Shown one piece after another: positions 7,527 through 16,435 of a stretch of DNA of 64,000 nt. Both the position numbers and the translations under genes were made by a program. How positions within the stretch are numbered: position 1 is the stretch's first letter; each line of letters starts with the position of its first letter. This stretch comes from Pontibacter ruber (lineage in GTDB: Bacteria; Bacteroidota; Bacteroidia; Cytophagales; Hymenobacteraceae): assembly GCF_023630205.1 (NCBI RefSeq), contig NZ_JALPRR010000004.1:186001-250000 (forward strand). The letters are read 5' to 3'. The notes beneath the pieces were generated by a model, which saw only the letters and a program-made list of their open reading frames with translations, was not told the origin of the DNA and did not search any database.

Positions 7527-10500
7527 TTATTGTTGTACAGTGGACGCCCCAGCGGCTTTGGCTTTTTCGATGGCCTCGTAAACTACCTGCAGCACGTTGG
7601 TGCGGGTGTTCAGCTTGCTCAACTTGCTGTTCTCGCGTGTCGGGTTCACACGGTTAGACAGGAACACGTATACTAGGTCGTTTACCGGATCGATCCAGGT
7701 ATAGGTACCGGTAAAGCCGGAGTGCCCGAAGCTTTCAGCCGGTGCGCTCTTGGCTGCGTTGCCATTCTCAGAGCCAGGCTTGGACGGACGGTCAAAGCCG
7801 AGGGCACGGTAGTTGCCCTGGTCGCAGAACTGGCACTTGCTGAACTTGCTTACGGTATTGCCCCGGATGTACTCCTTGTTGGCATACGTACCGTCGTTTA
7901 AGTATAACTGCATCAGTTTGGCTACATCGTTGGCATTTCCGAACAGGCCGGCATGGCCACTCAGTCCGCCCAGCATGGCAGCCCCTTCGTCGTGCACGGT
8001 GCCGTGCAGCAACTGCTTACGGAAGTGTGGCTCATACTCTGTAGGTACAATGCGCGACAGTGGGTAATACTTGTAAGGGTTGAACGTAAGCGTAGTAGCC
8101 CCGATCGGACGGTAGATCTGGTTTTTCAGGTAGTCTTCAAAGTTCAGGCCTACGATTTTCTGCACTACCAGCGGCGCAAGTATAAACGACAGGTCGCTGT
8201 ATACGTATCCCGGCTTTTCGTTCAGCGGAGATTCCATAATTTCGTCGTAGATCTTATCGGCATACTTGCGGTGGATGTACAGGTTCTGCGCTACTTTGAT
8301 CGGGAAGCGGGCCGAAGAATCAGCTTTGAAGGTTTTCCACTTGAAGTGGCCGTTCTTTTTCACGGTCTCTTTCCAGAACGGGATCCATGCCTGCAGGCGG
8401 GCCTGGTGCGTCAGGATGTCGGTATACTTCAGATTCGCCTTGTCGGTGTCTTCAGTCAGCTCCGGCAGGTAAGCGCCCAGCGTTTTATTTTCGTCAAAGC
8501 GGCCTTCACCTTTCAACTTCATGAAAGCTGCCAGCGAGGTGCTGATCTTGGTTACGGAAGCCAGGTCGTACAGGTCGGTGTTCTGTACCGGTGTCTGGTT
8601 GTCGTAGGTATGATATCCGAAGGATTTGTAGTAGATCACTTTTCCATTTTTGGCTACCAATACCTGGGCGCCTGGCGTTGCCTTTTCTGCAATAGCCTGT
8701 TGCACCAGCGAGTCGATGCCGGCCAGGTGCTGCGACTTAAGACCTACCGCCTCCGGCGTAGTATAAGCCAGACGAAGTCCTCCTTCAGTCTGCAGACCAT
8801 CCCCGATCTTGAAGGCATTGCTCACATTAACCGGCAGTTTGCCTTTGGCGCCGGTACCGCCAAACACCATCTGGGCAACAAGGTCCTGGGTAAGGGCGGT
8901 CTCCTGGTAAGCGGCAATAACAGCGTCAGCTTTTTCAATGCCTTCGAACTTGGCAAGGCTATACACGTTGCCAAACACACCTACGATGGTTTTCTTAGAG
9001 CGCATCAGGTCTTTCAGGAACAGGTTCATTTCGGCTGTGATGCCGAAGGTGCCGCTGCCGGAAGCTTTTAGTTGTAGCTTGTGTACGCCTGCAATCACCA
9101 GGTTGTAATCCTGCAACTTTGCTTTCAGGGCCTGCAGATCAGCAATCGTAGCGGTAGGAGCCAGGAAGAAGGTATCTACTTTAGTGTAGCGCGACAAACC
9201 ACGCTGGAAGTCTGTTTCCTTGGTTGTACCGATGGCCAGGGCTGCTACTTTCAGCGTATCCAGTGTCTGCACCGGCAGGATGTTGTTCTTGTTGCGCAGC
9301 AGTGTAAGCGAAGCCTCGGCCAGCTGGCGCTGAATATACTGCGCATGCGGGTTGTTCAGGTCTTGTATCAGGTTTTTAGTTTCGATCGGCTGCCATTTGT
9401 CCAGGCCCATCCATTGTTTGGCCATCAGTACTTTGCGTACGCGCAGGTCAATCTCTTCCTGCGTAATCTCCTTGTTGGCAATTGCCTTTTTCACTTCGGC
9501 GATGGTGGTTTTCACGTCCATCGTGTTCAGCAGGATGTCGTTTCCGGCCAGCAAAGCTTTCACATCCACAATGCCAGGAGGGTAAAATTTGGCTACGCCC
9601 TGCATGTTCAGCGCATCCGTAAACACAATGCCTTTGTAGTTAAGCTCTTTCTTGAGCAGGTCGGTTACGATCGGCTTGGAAAGGGTAGAGGCCAGGTTGT
9701 GCGTGTTGTCCAGCACCGGAATGTTCATGTGTGCTACCATCACGCTGCCCAGGCCGTTGGCCATCAGCATACGGAATGGGAACAGCTCCGTGGAGTCGAG
9801 GCGGATGCGGGAGAAGTTGATGAGTGGCAGACCGTAGTGCGAGTCTACGTTGGTGTCGCCGTGGCCCGGGAAGTGCTTGGCACTGGCCAGTACGTGGTTG
9901 TCCTGCATGCCCTTCATGTACGCCATCGATTTGCGCGCCACGTTATACTTGTCTTCGCCAAAAGAGCGGAAGCCGATCACCGGGTTGTTGGCGTTGTTGT
10001 TGATATCCACCGTTGGGGCGAAGTTCACGTTGATGCCCATGCGCTTGCACTGACGGGCAATCTCGGCACCCATTTCATAGATCAGCTTTTCATCCTCGAT
10101 ACCACCCAAGGCCATCTGGTACGGGAAGCCCATGGTGCTGTCAAGGCGCATGGAAAGTCCCCACTCACCGTCAATGGTTACCATTAGCGGCACTTTGCTC
10201 TCGCTCTGGTAACGGTTGGTCATCTTGGCCTGGCGCACCGGACCGCCCTGGAAGAAAATCAGGCCGCCTACTTTATAAGTTTTGATCAGGTTGCTGATCG
10301 AGTCGATGTGCGCCTGGTTTTTGTTCGAGTATACCGGAATCATGATCAGCTGGGCGATACGCTCCTCCGGTGTCAGCGACTTCATCACAGAGTCTACCCA
10401 TTGGACTTTAGCGCCCAGGAAGGGTGGATCTTTCTCCGGATTGAAACTGGTAGCCGTTGTGGTTGTTGCCGCTGGCTTGCGGAATTTTGCGCCTTTTGTC

Positions 10501-10574
10501 TGGCCTTGCAAGTTCGTCAGGCCTAGCATCGTTAAAAAGATGAAGGCAAAAGGAATGTAAAGGTGTTTTTTCAA
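7527..10574 (-). CDS. GH3 beta-N-acetylhexosaminidase (NagZ-like) fused to a class C beta-lactamase-type serine hydrolase
   Basis: A 1015-residue secreted or periplasmic fusion. Residues 1-25 are a signal peptide. Residues about 55-400 are a GH3 catalytic domain: the NagZ signature K-H-F-P-G-H-G-x5-D-S-H is at 233-246 and the nucleophile region F-T-D-A-L-N-M puts the aspartate at 320. About 420-590 resemble the GH3 C-terminal domain. Residues about 610-1000 are a serine hydrolase of the beta-lactamase/PBP4b type, with S673-V-T-K676, a Y-S-D motif and a late G-H-S-G. NagZ enzymes remove terminal GlcNAc from muropeptides and chitin oligomers; the second domain may hydrolyse a peptide, amide or ester. 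The start codon is TTG (10572-10574). The fusion is known in Bacteroidota; the role of the hydrolase half is unclear. Confidence 0.9.
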   Translation of the reverse strand: MKKHLYIPFAFIFLTMLGLTNLQGQTKGAKFRKPAATTTTATSFNPEKDPPFLGAKVQWVDSVMKSLTPEERIAQLIMIPVYSNKNQAHIDSISNLIKTYKVGGLIFFQGGPVRQAKMTNRYQSESKVPLMVTIDGEWGLSMRLDSTMGFPYQMALGGIEDEKLIYEMGAEIARQCKRMGINVNFAPTVDINNNANNPVIGFRSFGEDKYNVARKSMAYMKGMQDNHVLASAKHFPGHGDTNVDSHYGLPLINFSRIRLDSTELFPFRMLMANGLGSVMVAHMNIPVLDNTHNLASTLSKPIVTDLLKKELNYKGIVFTDALNMQGVAKFYPPGIVDVKALLAGNDILLNTMDVKTTIAEVKKAIANKEITQEEIDLRVRKVLMAKQWMGLDKWQPIETKNLIQDLNNPHAQYIQRQLAEASLTLLRNKNNILPVQTLDTLKVAALAIGTTKETDFQRGLSRYTKVDTFFLAPTATIADLQALKAKLQDYNLVIAGVHKLQLKASGSGTFGITAEMNLFLKDLMRSKKTIVGVFGNVYSLAKFEGIEKADAVIAAYQETALTQDLVAQMVFGGTGAKGKLPVNVSNAFKIGDGLQTEGGLRLAYTTPEAVGLKSQHLAGIDSLVQQAIAEKATPGAQVLVAKNGKVIYYKSFGYHTYDNQTPVQNTDLYDLASVTKISTSLAAFMKLKGEGRFDENKTLGAYLPELTEDTDKANLKYTDILTHQARLQAWIPFWKETVKKNGHFKWKTFKADSSARFPIKVAQNLYIHRKYADKIYDEIMESPLNEKPGYVYSDLSFILAPLVVQKIVGLNFEDYLKNQIYRPIGATTLTFNPYKYYPLSRIVPTEYEPHFRKQLLHGTVHDEGAAMLGGLSGHAGLFGNANDVAKLMQLYLNDGTYANKEYIRGNTVSKFSKCQFCDQGNYRALGFDRPSKPGSENGNAAKSAPAESFGHSGFTGTYTWIDPVNDLVYVFLSNRVNPTRENSKLSKLNTRTNVLQVVYEAIEKAKAAGASTVQQ

Positions 10575-10815
10575 AACGATCAGTGTTATTGTAGTAGCAA
10601 GATTATATGCAATTTAAGAGAATAAAGTATACTAAATATTTTTATTTGCGTGAATATTTTAAATTCCTGCAAATAAAAGCAATATTGTAGTTCCAATACG
10701 AGGTACAGTACTGGCAATGGAGTAATACCGGAAAAGGCCATACAGCAATTTGCCGGATCCTGCCAAAGCTCGTCTTGTGTACCTGTATCTGGAGCCGCTA
10801 TAAAGATCACTATTT

Positions 10816-11736
10816 ATGAAGCATTTTTCAACCCGGCTGTTCACTCTTTTATTGTCGGGTATGGTTATTACCTCCTGTGCTGTTAACCCGTATGCGGCCA
10901 CCAACCGCTCTTATAAGAAACAGGCAAAGGCCTATGCCAAATTGCTGAAGGCAGCTCCTTTGAATAACCCGGAGGCACCGGCTTACCCCGAGGGAGATTA
11001 CTGGGTGGGGACTACCAACTTTAACATGCGCAAACCAAACTATGTGGTGATCCACCACACGGCGCAGAACTCCACGGAGCACACGCTCAAAACCTTTACC
11101 ATGCCTAAAACGAGTGTGAGTGCACACTACGTGATCGGGCGCGACGGCAAAGTATACCATATGTTAAACGATTACCTGCGGGCCTGGCACGGTGGCGCGG
11201 GTAAGTGGGGAAATGCCACAGACCTGAATTCTTCCTCTATCGGCATTGAACTGGATAACAACGGTTCAGAGCCTTTCCCGGAAGCACAGATCAGCAGCCT
11301 GATCGGGGTACTGGCTACGTTGCAGAAAAACCACGGCATCCCTTCCGCCAACTTCATTGGTCATTCGGATATCGCTCCGGTGCGCAAGGTAGATCCAAGC
11401 CCTGCTTTCCCCTGGAAGACGCTGGCAGACAAAGGTTTTGGCTTGTGGTACGACGAGGACGTACTGGATAGTGTGATGGTGCTGAAGAAGCAGCCTGTGC
11501 CGCTAAGCAAGGTGCCGCAGGATTCGGTGCTGGTATTTGAGCAGGTGCCGGTGCACCCGCCGGTGCCGGAAAGCTTCAACCCACAGGAAGCCTTGCGCAT
11601 CATCGGCTTCGATACCAAAGACATGAACGCAGCTGTAAGGGCCTTTAAGATACATTTCATACAGAAAGATGTCGAAAGCCCGCTAACCGAGGCGGATAAG
11701 AAAGTGCTCTACAACCTGTATAAGAAGTATATGTAA
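10816..11736 (+). CDS. N-acetylmuramoyl-L-alanine amidase, Ami_2 type, lipoprotein
   Basis: A 306-residue lipoprotein that should cut the bond between MurNAc and the stem peptide. Residues 1-20 are a signal peptide ending in a lipobox with Cys21. The amidase_2 domain spans about 72-205: Y-V-V-I-H-H-T at 76-82 provides the first zinc histidine, E145 lies in I-G-I-E-L-D-N, and H183 and D193 come from G-H-S-D and K-V-D-P. The order matches E. coli AmiD. Residues about 255-305 look like a peptidoglycan-binding helical tail (A-L-R-I-I-G-F-D). It is divergent from the GH3 gene and upstream of nagB, so it should supply free MurNAc-containing sugars to this locus. Confidence 0.92.
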   Translation: MKHFSTRLFTLLLSGMVITSCAVNPYAATNRSYKKQAKAYAKLLKAAPLNNPEAPAYPEGDYWVGTTNFNMRKPNYVVIHHTAQNSTEHTLKTFTMPKTSVSAHYVIGRDGKVYHMLNDYLRAWHGGAGKWGNATDLNSSSIGIELDNNGSEPFPEAQISSLIGVLATLQKNHGIPSANFIGHSDIAPVRKVDPSPAFPWKTLADKGFGLWYDEDVLDSVMVLKKQPVPLSKVPQDSVLVFEQVPVHPPVPESFNPQEALRIIGFDTKDMNAAVRAFKIHFIQKDVESPLTEADKKVLYNLYKKYM

Positions 11737-11868
11737 AGGGCAGGTTCCGCAGCAGCCGCTGCCGGGAAGTATAGCCAGAACCACGAACAGTACCTGAAAG
11801 CAGGTAAGTTGAATAAGAGAGTAAAGTATAAACAGAGTAACAAGTAACACATAGCAATAAAACAAGCC

Positions 11869-13788
11869 ATGGCTCGATTAAACCTATTGGAAGAAACGCG
11901 ATTTGAGAAGCTGCCGGTAACAGTATACGAAGACCAGCGGGAGGCCTCGGTGGCAGTTGCCCGCCGCATTGCCACCCTGATCCGCTCCAAGCAGGCGCGG
12001 GGAGAGCAGGCCGTGCTGGGTTTGGCCACAGGTGCTACTCCGGTAGGCGTGTATGCCGAACTGGTGCGCATGCACCGCCAGGAGGGGCTGAGCTTTGAAA
12101 ACGTAGTAACCTTCAACCTGGACGAGTACTACCCAATGCTGCCAACTGCGGTGCAGAGTTACGTAACGTTCATGCACGAAAACCTCTTCGACCATATCGA
12201 CATCAGAAGAGAAAACATCCATATCCCGGATGGTACCCTGCCTTTAGAGGAAATTCATGCGTACTGCCTTAACTACGAGCAGCAGATAGAAGCACTGGGC
12301 GGGCTGGACCTGCAGGTGCTGGGTATCGGCCGTACGGGCCACATCGGTTTCAACGAACCGGGTTCGGCGCCAAACTCCGGTACGCGCCTGGTAACGCTGG
12401 ACGACCTGACCCGCCGCGACGCCTCCCGCGACTTTGGTGGTAAGGAAAACGTGCCGCGCAAAGCCATCACCATGGGTATCGGCACCATCTTCAAAGCGCG
12501 CGAAATTATCCTGATGGCCTGGAGCGGTAAGAAAGCACCGATCATCAAGAAAGCAGTGGAAGGGGAAATGTCGTCGGAAGTGCCGGCTACGTACCTGCAG
12601 CTATCTGACAACGTGGAGTTTGTGCTGGACAAGGATGCCGCTTCGGACCTGACACGCTTCAACACGCCATGGCTGGTAAAAGACTGCGCATGGGATCAGG
12701 CCCTGATCAGGAAAGCAGTGATCTGGCTGGCCAAAACGCTGAAGAAACCAATTCTGAAGCTGACAGACGAAGACTACAACGCCCATGGCATGGCGCAGCT
12801 GGTAACCGAACAGGGACCGGCCTATAACATCAACATCGAGATATTTAACCAACTGCAGCAGACCATTACGGGCTGGCCAGGTGGTAAGCCGGGTGCTGAC
12901 GACCGCAGACGCCCGGAGCGTGCTTTGCCGGAGCAGAAGCGCGTGGTGATCTTTTCGCCGCACCCGGATGACGACGTGATCTCGATGGGTGGTACCTTCA
13001 TCCGCCTGGTAGATCAGGGCCACGAGGTGCACGTAGCGTATCAGACTTCCGGCAACACCGCCGTTTGGGACGACGATGCCCTGCGCTTTGTAGAGTTTGC
13101 CATCGATTTTAACCAAAGTATAGGCCAGGATGGAAACCAGCTGAAGGAGATGTACAAAGAGATGCGCCACTTCCTGGAGTCCAAGCAGCCAAACCAGATC
13201 GACCCGCCGGCGCTGCGTGATGTAAAGGCCTTTATCCGTAAAAGTGAGGCCATTGCCGGAGCCCGTTATGCCGGCCTGCCAGACGAGCAGATCCACTTCA
13301 TGGCGCTGCCTTTCTACGAGACAGGCAAAACCGTGAAGAACCCGGTGACGGATAAGGACGTGGAGCTGACCATGGAGCTGCTGCAGAAAGTGAAGCCACA
13401 CCAGGTATTTGTAGCCGGCGACTTTGCCGACCCGCATGGTACGCACATTGTTTGCTTTAGAATTGTGCTGGAGGCCCTGCAGCGCCTGCGTCAGCAGGAG
13501 ACGTGGACAGAAGACTGCTGGCTGTGGATGTACCGCGGCGCATGGCACGAATTCGAAACACACGAAATCGAAATGGCGGTGCCGCTTTCTCCGCAGGAAG
13601 TGGAACGCAAGCGCAACGCCATCTTCAAGCACCAGTCGCAGAAAGACAGGCCGGTGTTCCCGGGCGACGACGCCAGAGAATTCTGGGTGAGAGCTGAGGA
13701 GCGCAACCGCGAAACTGCCAGGAACTACGATGAGCTGGGTCTGGCAGAGTACGAGGCGATGGAAGCTTTTGTGCGCTGGAAGTTCTAA
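11869..13788 (+). CDS. nagB: Glucosamine-6-phosphate deaminase fused to a PIG-L/LmbE deacetylase domain
   Basis: A 639-residue two-domain cytoplasmic protein. Residues 1-300 are NagB, which converts GlcN-6-phosphate to fructose-6-phosphate and ammonia: the phosphate loop G-L-A-T-G-A-T-P is at 51-58, the catalytic aspartate in N-L-D-E-Y-Y is D85, and G-I-G-x2-G-H-I-x-F-N-E-P is at 152-164. Residues about 355-600 are a PIG-L/LmbE metal-dependent deacetylase with S-P-H-P-D-D-D at 363-369 and a later H-G-T-H zinc motif. PIG-L proteins deacetylate GlcNAc-containing molecules, so this half may replace NagA and act on GlcNAc-6-P; that is inference. No nagA gene is in the window. E. coli NagB is about 266 residues, so the extension is real. 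A terminator follows. Confidence 0.92.
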   Translation: MARLNLLEETRFEKLPVTVYEDQREASVAVARRIATLIRSKQARGEQAVLGLATGATPVGVYAELVRMHRQEGLSFENVVTFNLDEYYPMLPTAVQSYVTFMHENLFDHIDIRRENIHIPDGTLPLEEIHAYCLNYEQQIEALGGLDLQVLGIGRTGHIGFNEPGSAPNSGTRLVTLDDLTRRDASRDFGGKENVPRKAITMGIGTIFKAREIILMAWSGKKAPIIKKAVEGEMSSEVPATYLQLSDNVEFVLDKDAASDLTRFNTPWLVKDCAWDQALIRKAVIWLAKTLKKPILKLTDEDYNAHGMAQLVTEQGPAYNINIEIFNQLQQTITGWPGGKPGADDRRRPERALPEQKRVVIFSPHPDDDVISMGGTFIRLVDQGHEVHVAYQTSGNTAVWDDDALRFVEFAIDFNQSIGQDGNQLKEMYKEMRHFLESKQPNQIDPPALRDVKAFIRKSEAIAGARYAGLPDEQIHFMALPFYETGKTVKNPVTDKDVELTMELLQKVKPHQVFVAGDFADPHGTHIVCFRIVLEALQRLRQQETWTEDCWLWMYRGAWHEFETHEIEMAVPLSPQEVERKRNAIFKHQSQKDRPVFPGDDAREFWVRAEERNRETARNYDELGLAEYEAMEAFVRWKF

Positions 13789-13799
13789 TAAAGTACAAT

Positions 13800-13841
13800 A
13801 AGCCAACGGCAAGGCAGTACACCTGTGCCGTTGGCTTTTTT
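13800..13841 (+). terminator. Rho-independent terminator after nagB
   Basis: Stem 13801-13811 with 13826-13836 (AGCCAACGGCA and its complement), a 14-nt loop, then five T. It starts 12 bp after the nagB stop. Confidence 0.88.
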
Positions 13842-13942
13842 ACTTAACCATTTTTATACTTGCCAAACCATCAGGTTTATACTTTGATTACCTGAACAGT
13901 TAAGCAGCATTATCTCTCACCCTTGATTCCCAAAGCTCTGGC

Positions 13943-16285
13943 ATGAACATTAAAAAAACAGTACTGGCATTTATACTTTGCGTTTCTTCCTCCGTTGCGG
14001 TGGCACCTGCCTTTGCACAGGGCGCGAAGCAGGCAAAAGAGATCTCCATCATACCGCAGCCCCTGCAGCTAACCACGCAGAGCGGAAGTTTTATACTTTC
14101 GGCAGGTACGAAGATCTATGTCGAACCGAAGAATGAGGAGCTTAGCAAGATCGGGCAGCGCCTGGCGCAGGAGATAAAAGCTGTATCGGGTATACAGCCA
14201 GAGCTGATCCAGAAAAAGCCGAAGAAAAAAGATACCAACCTGATCTACCTGACACTGCAAAATGCTGCGGACTCGCTGGGAGAGGAAGGCTATACTTTAA
14301 GTGTAAAAACAAACCAGATCACACTGGCGGCCAACAAGCCGAACGGTATTTTCCTGGGCACGCAAACTATCAAGCAGTTGCTGCCCGCTAAGAGCACATC
14401 GGCAAGTATAGCCATCCCGGCAGTAGATATTATAGACAAACCACGTTACCATTGGCGGGGCATGCACCTGGATGTAACACGGCATTTCCAGCCGGTGGAG
14501 TTCGTAAAGCGCTACATCGATTACCTGGCCATGCACAAGATGAATACCTTCCACTGGCACCTGACCGATGACCAGGGCTGGCGTATCGAGATAAAGAAAT
14601 ACCCGAAACTGACAGAAGTAGGCGCCTGGCGCGACAGCACCATGATCGGCCATTATTGGGACCTGCCGCAGACCTATAAAAAGGAGCGCCATGGTGGCTT
14701 TTACACACAGGATGAAATACGCGAGGTGGTAAAGTATGCGCAGGAACGCTACATCAACGTGGTACCTGAAATTGAAATGCCCGGTCACGCGCTGGCAGCC
14801 CTTACTGCTTACCCGGAGCTTTCCTGCACTGGTGGTCCTCATAAAGTGGAATCGAAGTGGGGTATTTTTCACGATGTGTTCTGTGCCGGCAACGAGCAAA
14901 CGTTTACTTTTCTGGAAGGCGTGCTGACAGAGGTGATGGACCTGTTTCCAAGCAAGATCATTCATGTTGGTGGCGATGAATCTCCGAAAACCCGCTGGAA
15001 GGTATGCCCGAAATGCCAGGCCCGCATCAAAGCCGAAAACCTGAAAGACGAGCACGAACTGCAGAGCTACTTTGTGCAGCGCATGGAAAAGTTCGTGAAC
15101 AAGAACGGCAGAACCATTATCGGTTGGGATGAGATACTGGAAGGCGGTCTGGCCCCGAATGCCTATGTAATGTCGTGGCGCGGAACAAAAGGCGGTATAG
15201 CGGCTGCCAAGGAGAAACATTACGTGGTGATGACGCCGGGCACGCATTTATACTTCGACCACTACCAGGGCGAACGCGAACTCGAGCCAATTGCCATCCA
15301 CGGGTACAGCACCTTGCAAAATGTATACTCGTTTGAGCCAACGCCAACGGAGCTTTCAGCAGATGAACGCAAGTATATCCTGGGCGCTCAAGCCAACGTC
15401 TGGACAGAGTACATCCCAACAAAGGAACATGTAGAATACATGATCATGCCGCGCATGTCGGCGCTGTCGGAAGTGCTGTGGACACCGGCTCAGAAGAAGA
15501 ACTGGGAAGACTTTAAAGTACGCATGCAGCAGCAGTACAAACGCTACGATGCCATGGGAGTAAACTACTCCAGAAGCGCTTTTAACGTGCGTCAGCAGAT
15601 AAAAGTAGATACACTTCAAAGTATGGCAACTGTAAGCTTTGCGACCGATGCCGCCAATGTAAAGATCTATTATACGCTGGATGGTACGGAGCCAACCTCC
15701 TCTTCTAAAGCCTACACCCAGCCATTCACATTGAAAGAGTCTGCTACCATAAAGGCGGGTGCTTTTGCAGATGGCAAGCTGGTGGGTAAAGTAAGCACCA
15801 AAACCTTTGATGCACACAAAGGCTTCTCCCGTACGGTTTTGCTGAACACGCCGGCGCACCCGAGCTACTCCAACAAGGCAAACCTGGTAAACGGCCTAAA
15901 GGGCTCCACCGACCAGACCGACGGCCATTGGACCGGTTTTCTGGGCACGGACATGGAAGCGGTGGTAGATCTGAAAGAGGCAAAATCCATCACGAAACTG
16001 AATACCTCGTTCATGCAGAACATCGGCTACCGCATTTTTCTGCCTGCGCAGGTAACGTATGCCGTGTCTACGGATGGGGTAAACTATAAAACCGTGAAGG
16101 TGATCACAAATGCGAATCCGAATGCTGAAGAGGGTATCCTGAAGCGGGACGTAACAGCGGCTATACCGGCTACCAAAGCACGTTTTGTGAAAGTAACGGC
16201 AAAAAGCATCGGCGTAAGCCCCGCGCAATACCCGTCTGCAGGGCAGAAAACGTGGTTGTTCTCTGATGAAATAATAGTAGAGTAA
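13943..16285 (+). CDS. GH20 beta-N-acetylhexosaminidase with C-terminal chitobiase-like and F5/8-type domains
   Basis: A 780-residue exported exo-hexosaminidase that removes terminal beta-linked GlcNAc or GalNAc from glycans. Residues 1-26 are a signal peptide, and about 35-165 the GH20b domain. The GH20 barrel starts at R-Y-H-W-R-G-M-H-L-D-V-T-R-H near 168. The catalytic pair is D345-E346 in H-V-G-G-D-E-S, using substrate-assisted catalysis. Residues about 545-625 resemble the chitobiase C-terminal domain (Y-Y-T-L-D-G-T-E-P-T), and 640-780 a discoidin-like carbohydrate-binding module. It is between nagB and the sugar transporter, so its product should feed them. An ATACTTTG sequence in the 66 bp before the ATG resembles a -7 box with an off consensus. 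Confidence 0.93.
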   Translation: MNIKKTVLAFILCVSSSVAVAPAFAQGAKQAKEISIIPQPLQLTTQSGSFILSAGTKIYVEPKNEELSKIGQRLAQEIKAVSGIQPELIQKKPKKKDTNLIYLTLQNAADSLGEEGYTLSVKTNQITLAANKPNGIFLGTQTIKQLLPAKSTSASIAIPAVDIIDKPRYHWRGMHLDVTRHFQPVEFVKRYIDYLAMHKMNTFHWHLTDDQGWRIEIKKYPKLTEVGAWRDSTMIGHYWDLPQTYKKERHGGFYTQDEIREVVKYAQERYINVVPEIEMPGHALAALTAYPELSCTGGPHKVESKWGIFHDVFCAGNEQTFTFLEGVLTEVMDLFPSKIIHVGGDESPKTRWKVCPKCQARIKAENLKDEHELQSYFVQRMEKFVNKNGRTIIGWDEILEGGLAPNAYVMSWRGTKGGIAAAKEKHYVVMTPGTHLYFDHYQGERELEPIAIHGYSTLQNVYSFEPTPTELSADERKYILGAQANVWTEYIPTKEHVEYMIMPRMSALSEVLWTPAQKKNWEDFKVRMQQQYKRYDAMGVNYSRSAFNVRQQIKVDTLQSMATVSFATDAANVKIYYTLDGTEPTSSSKAYTQPFTLKESATIKAGAFADGKLVGKVSTKTFDAHKGFSRTVLLNTPAHPSYSNKANLVNGLKGSTDQTDGHWTGFLGTDMEAVVDLKEAKSITKLNTSFMQNIGYRIFLPAQVTYAVSTDGVNYKTVKVITNANPNAEEGILKRDVTAAIPATKARFVKVTAKSIGVSPAQYPSAGQKTWLFSDEIIVE

Positions 16286-16435
16286 GCACAGAAGTATAAC
16301 TGAATAAATTTATATATTGTACCTTCAACCTTGCTTTGCTGAAAATAAGTACAGCCATTTTGCTGCTTATACTTTCCTTAATGTTGAAGAAGGCTGATTC
16401 ATACTTTGCACCTTACATAATCAATAGTATACATA

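Noticed and set aside
7953..9071. A 372-residue plus-strand frame inside the GH3 gene
   Set aside because: It is antisense to a gene with full catalytic motifs and has no protein features of its own.
12601..13812. A 403-residue minus-strand frame across nagB
   Set aside because: Antisense shadow of the NagB-PIG-L gene, ending at the terminator; no family features.
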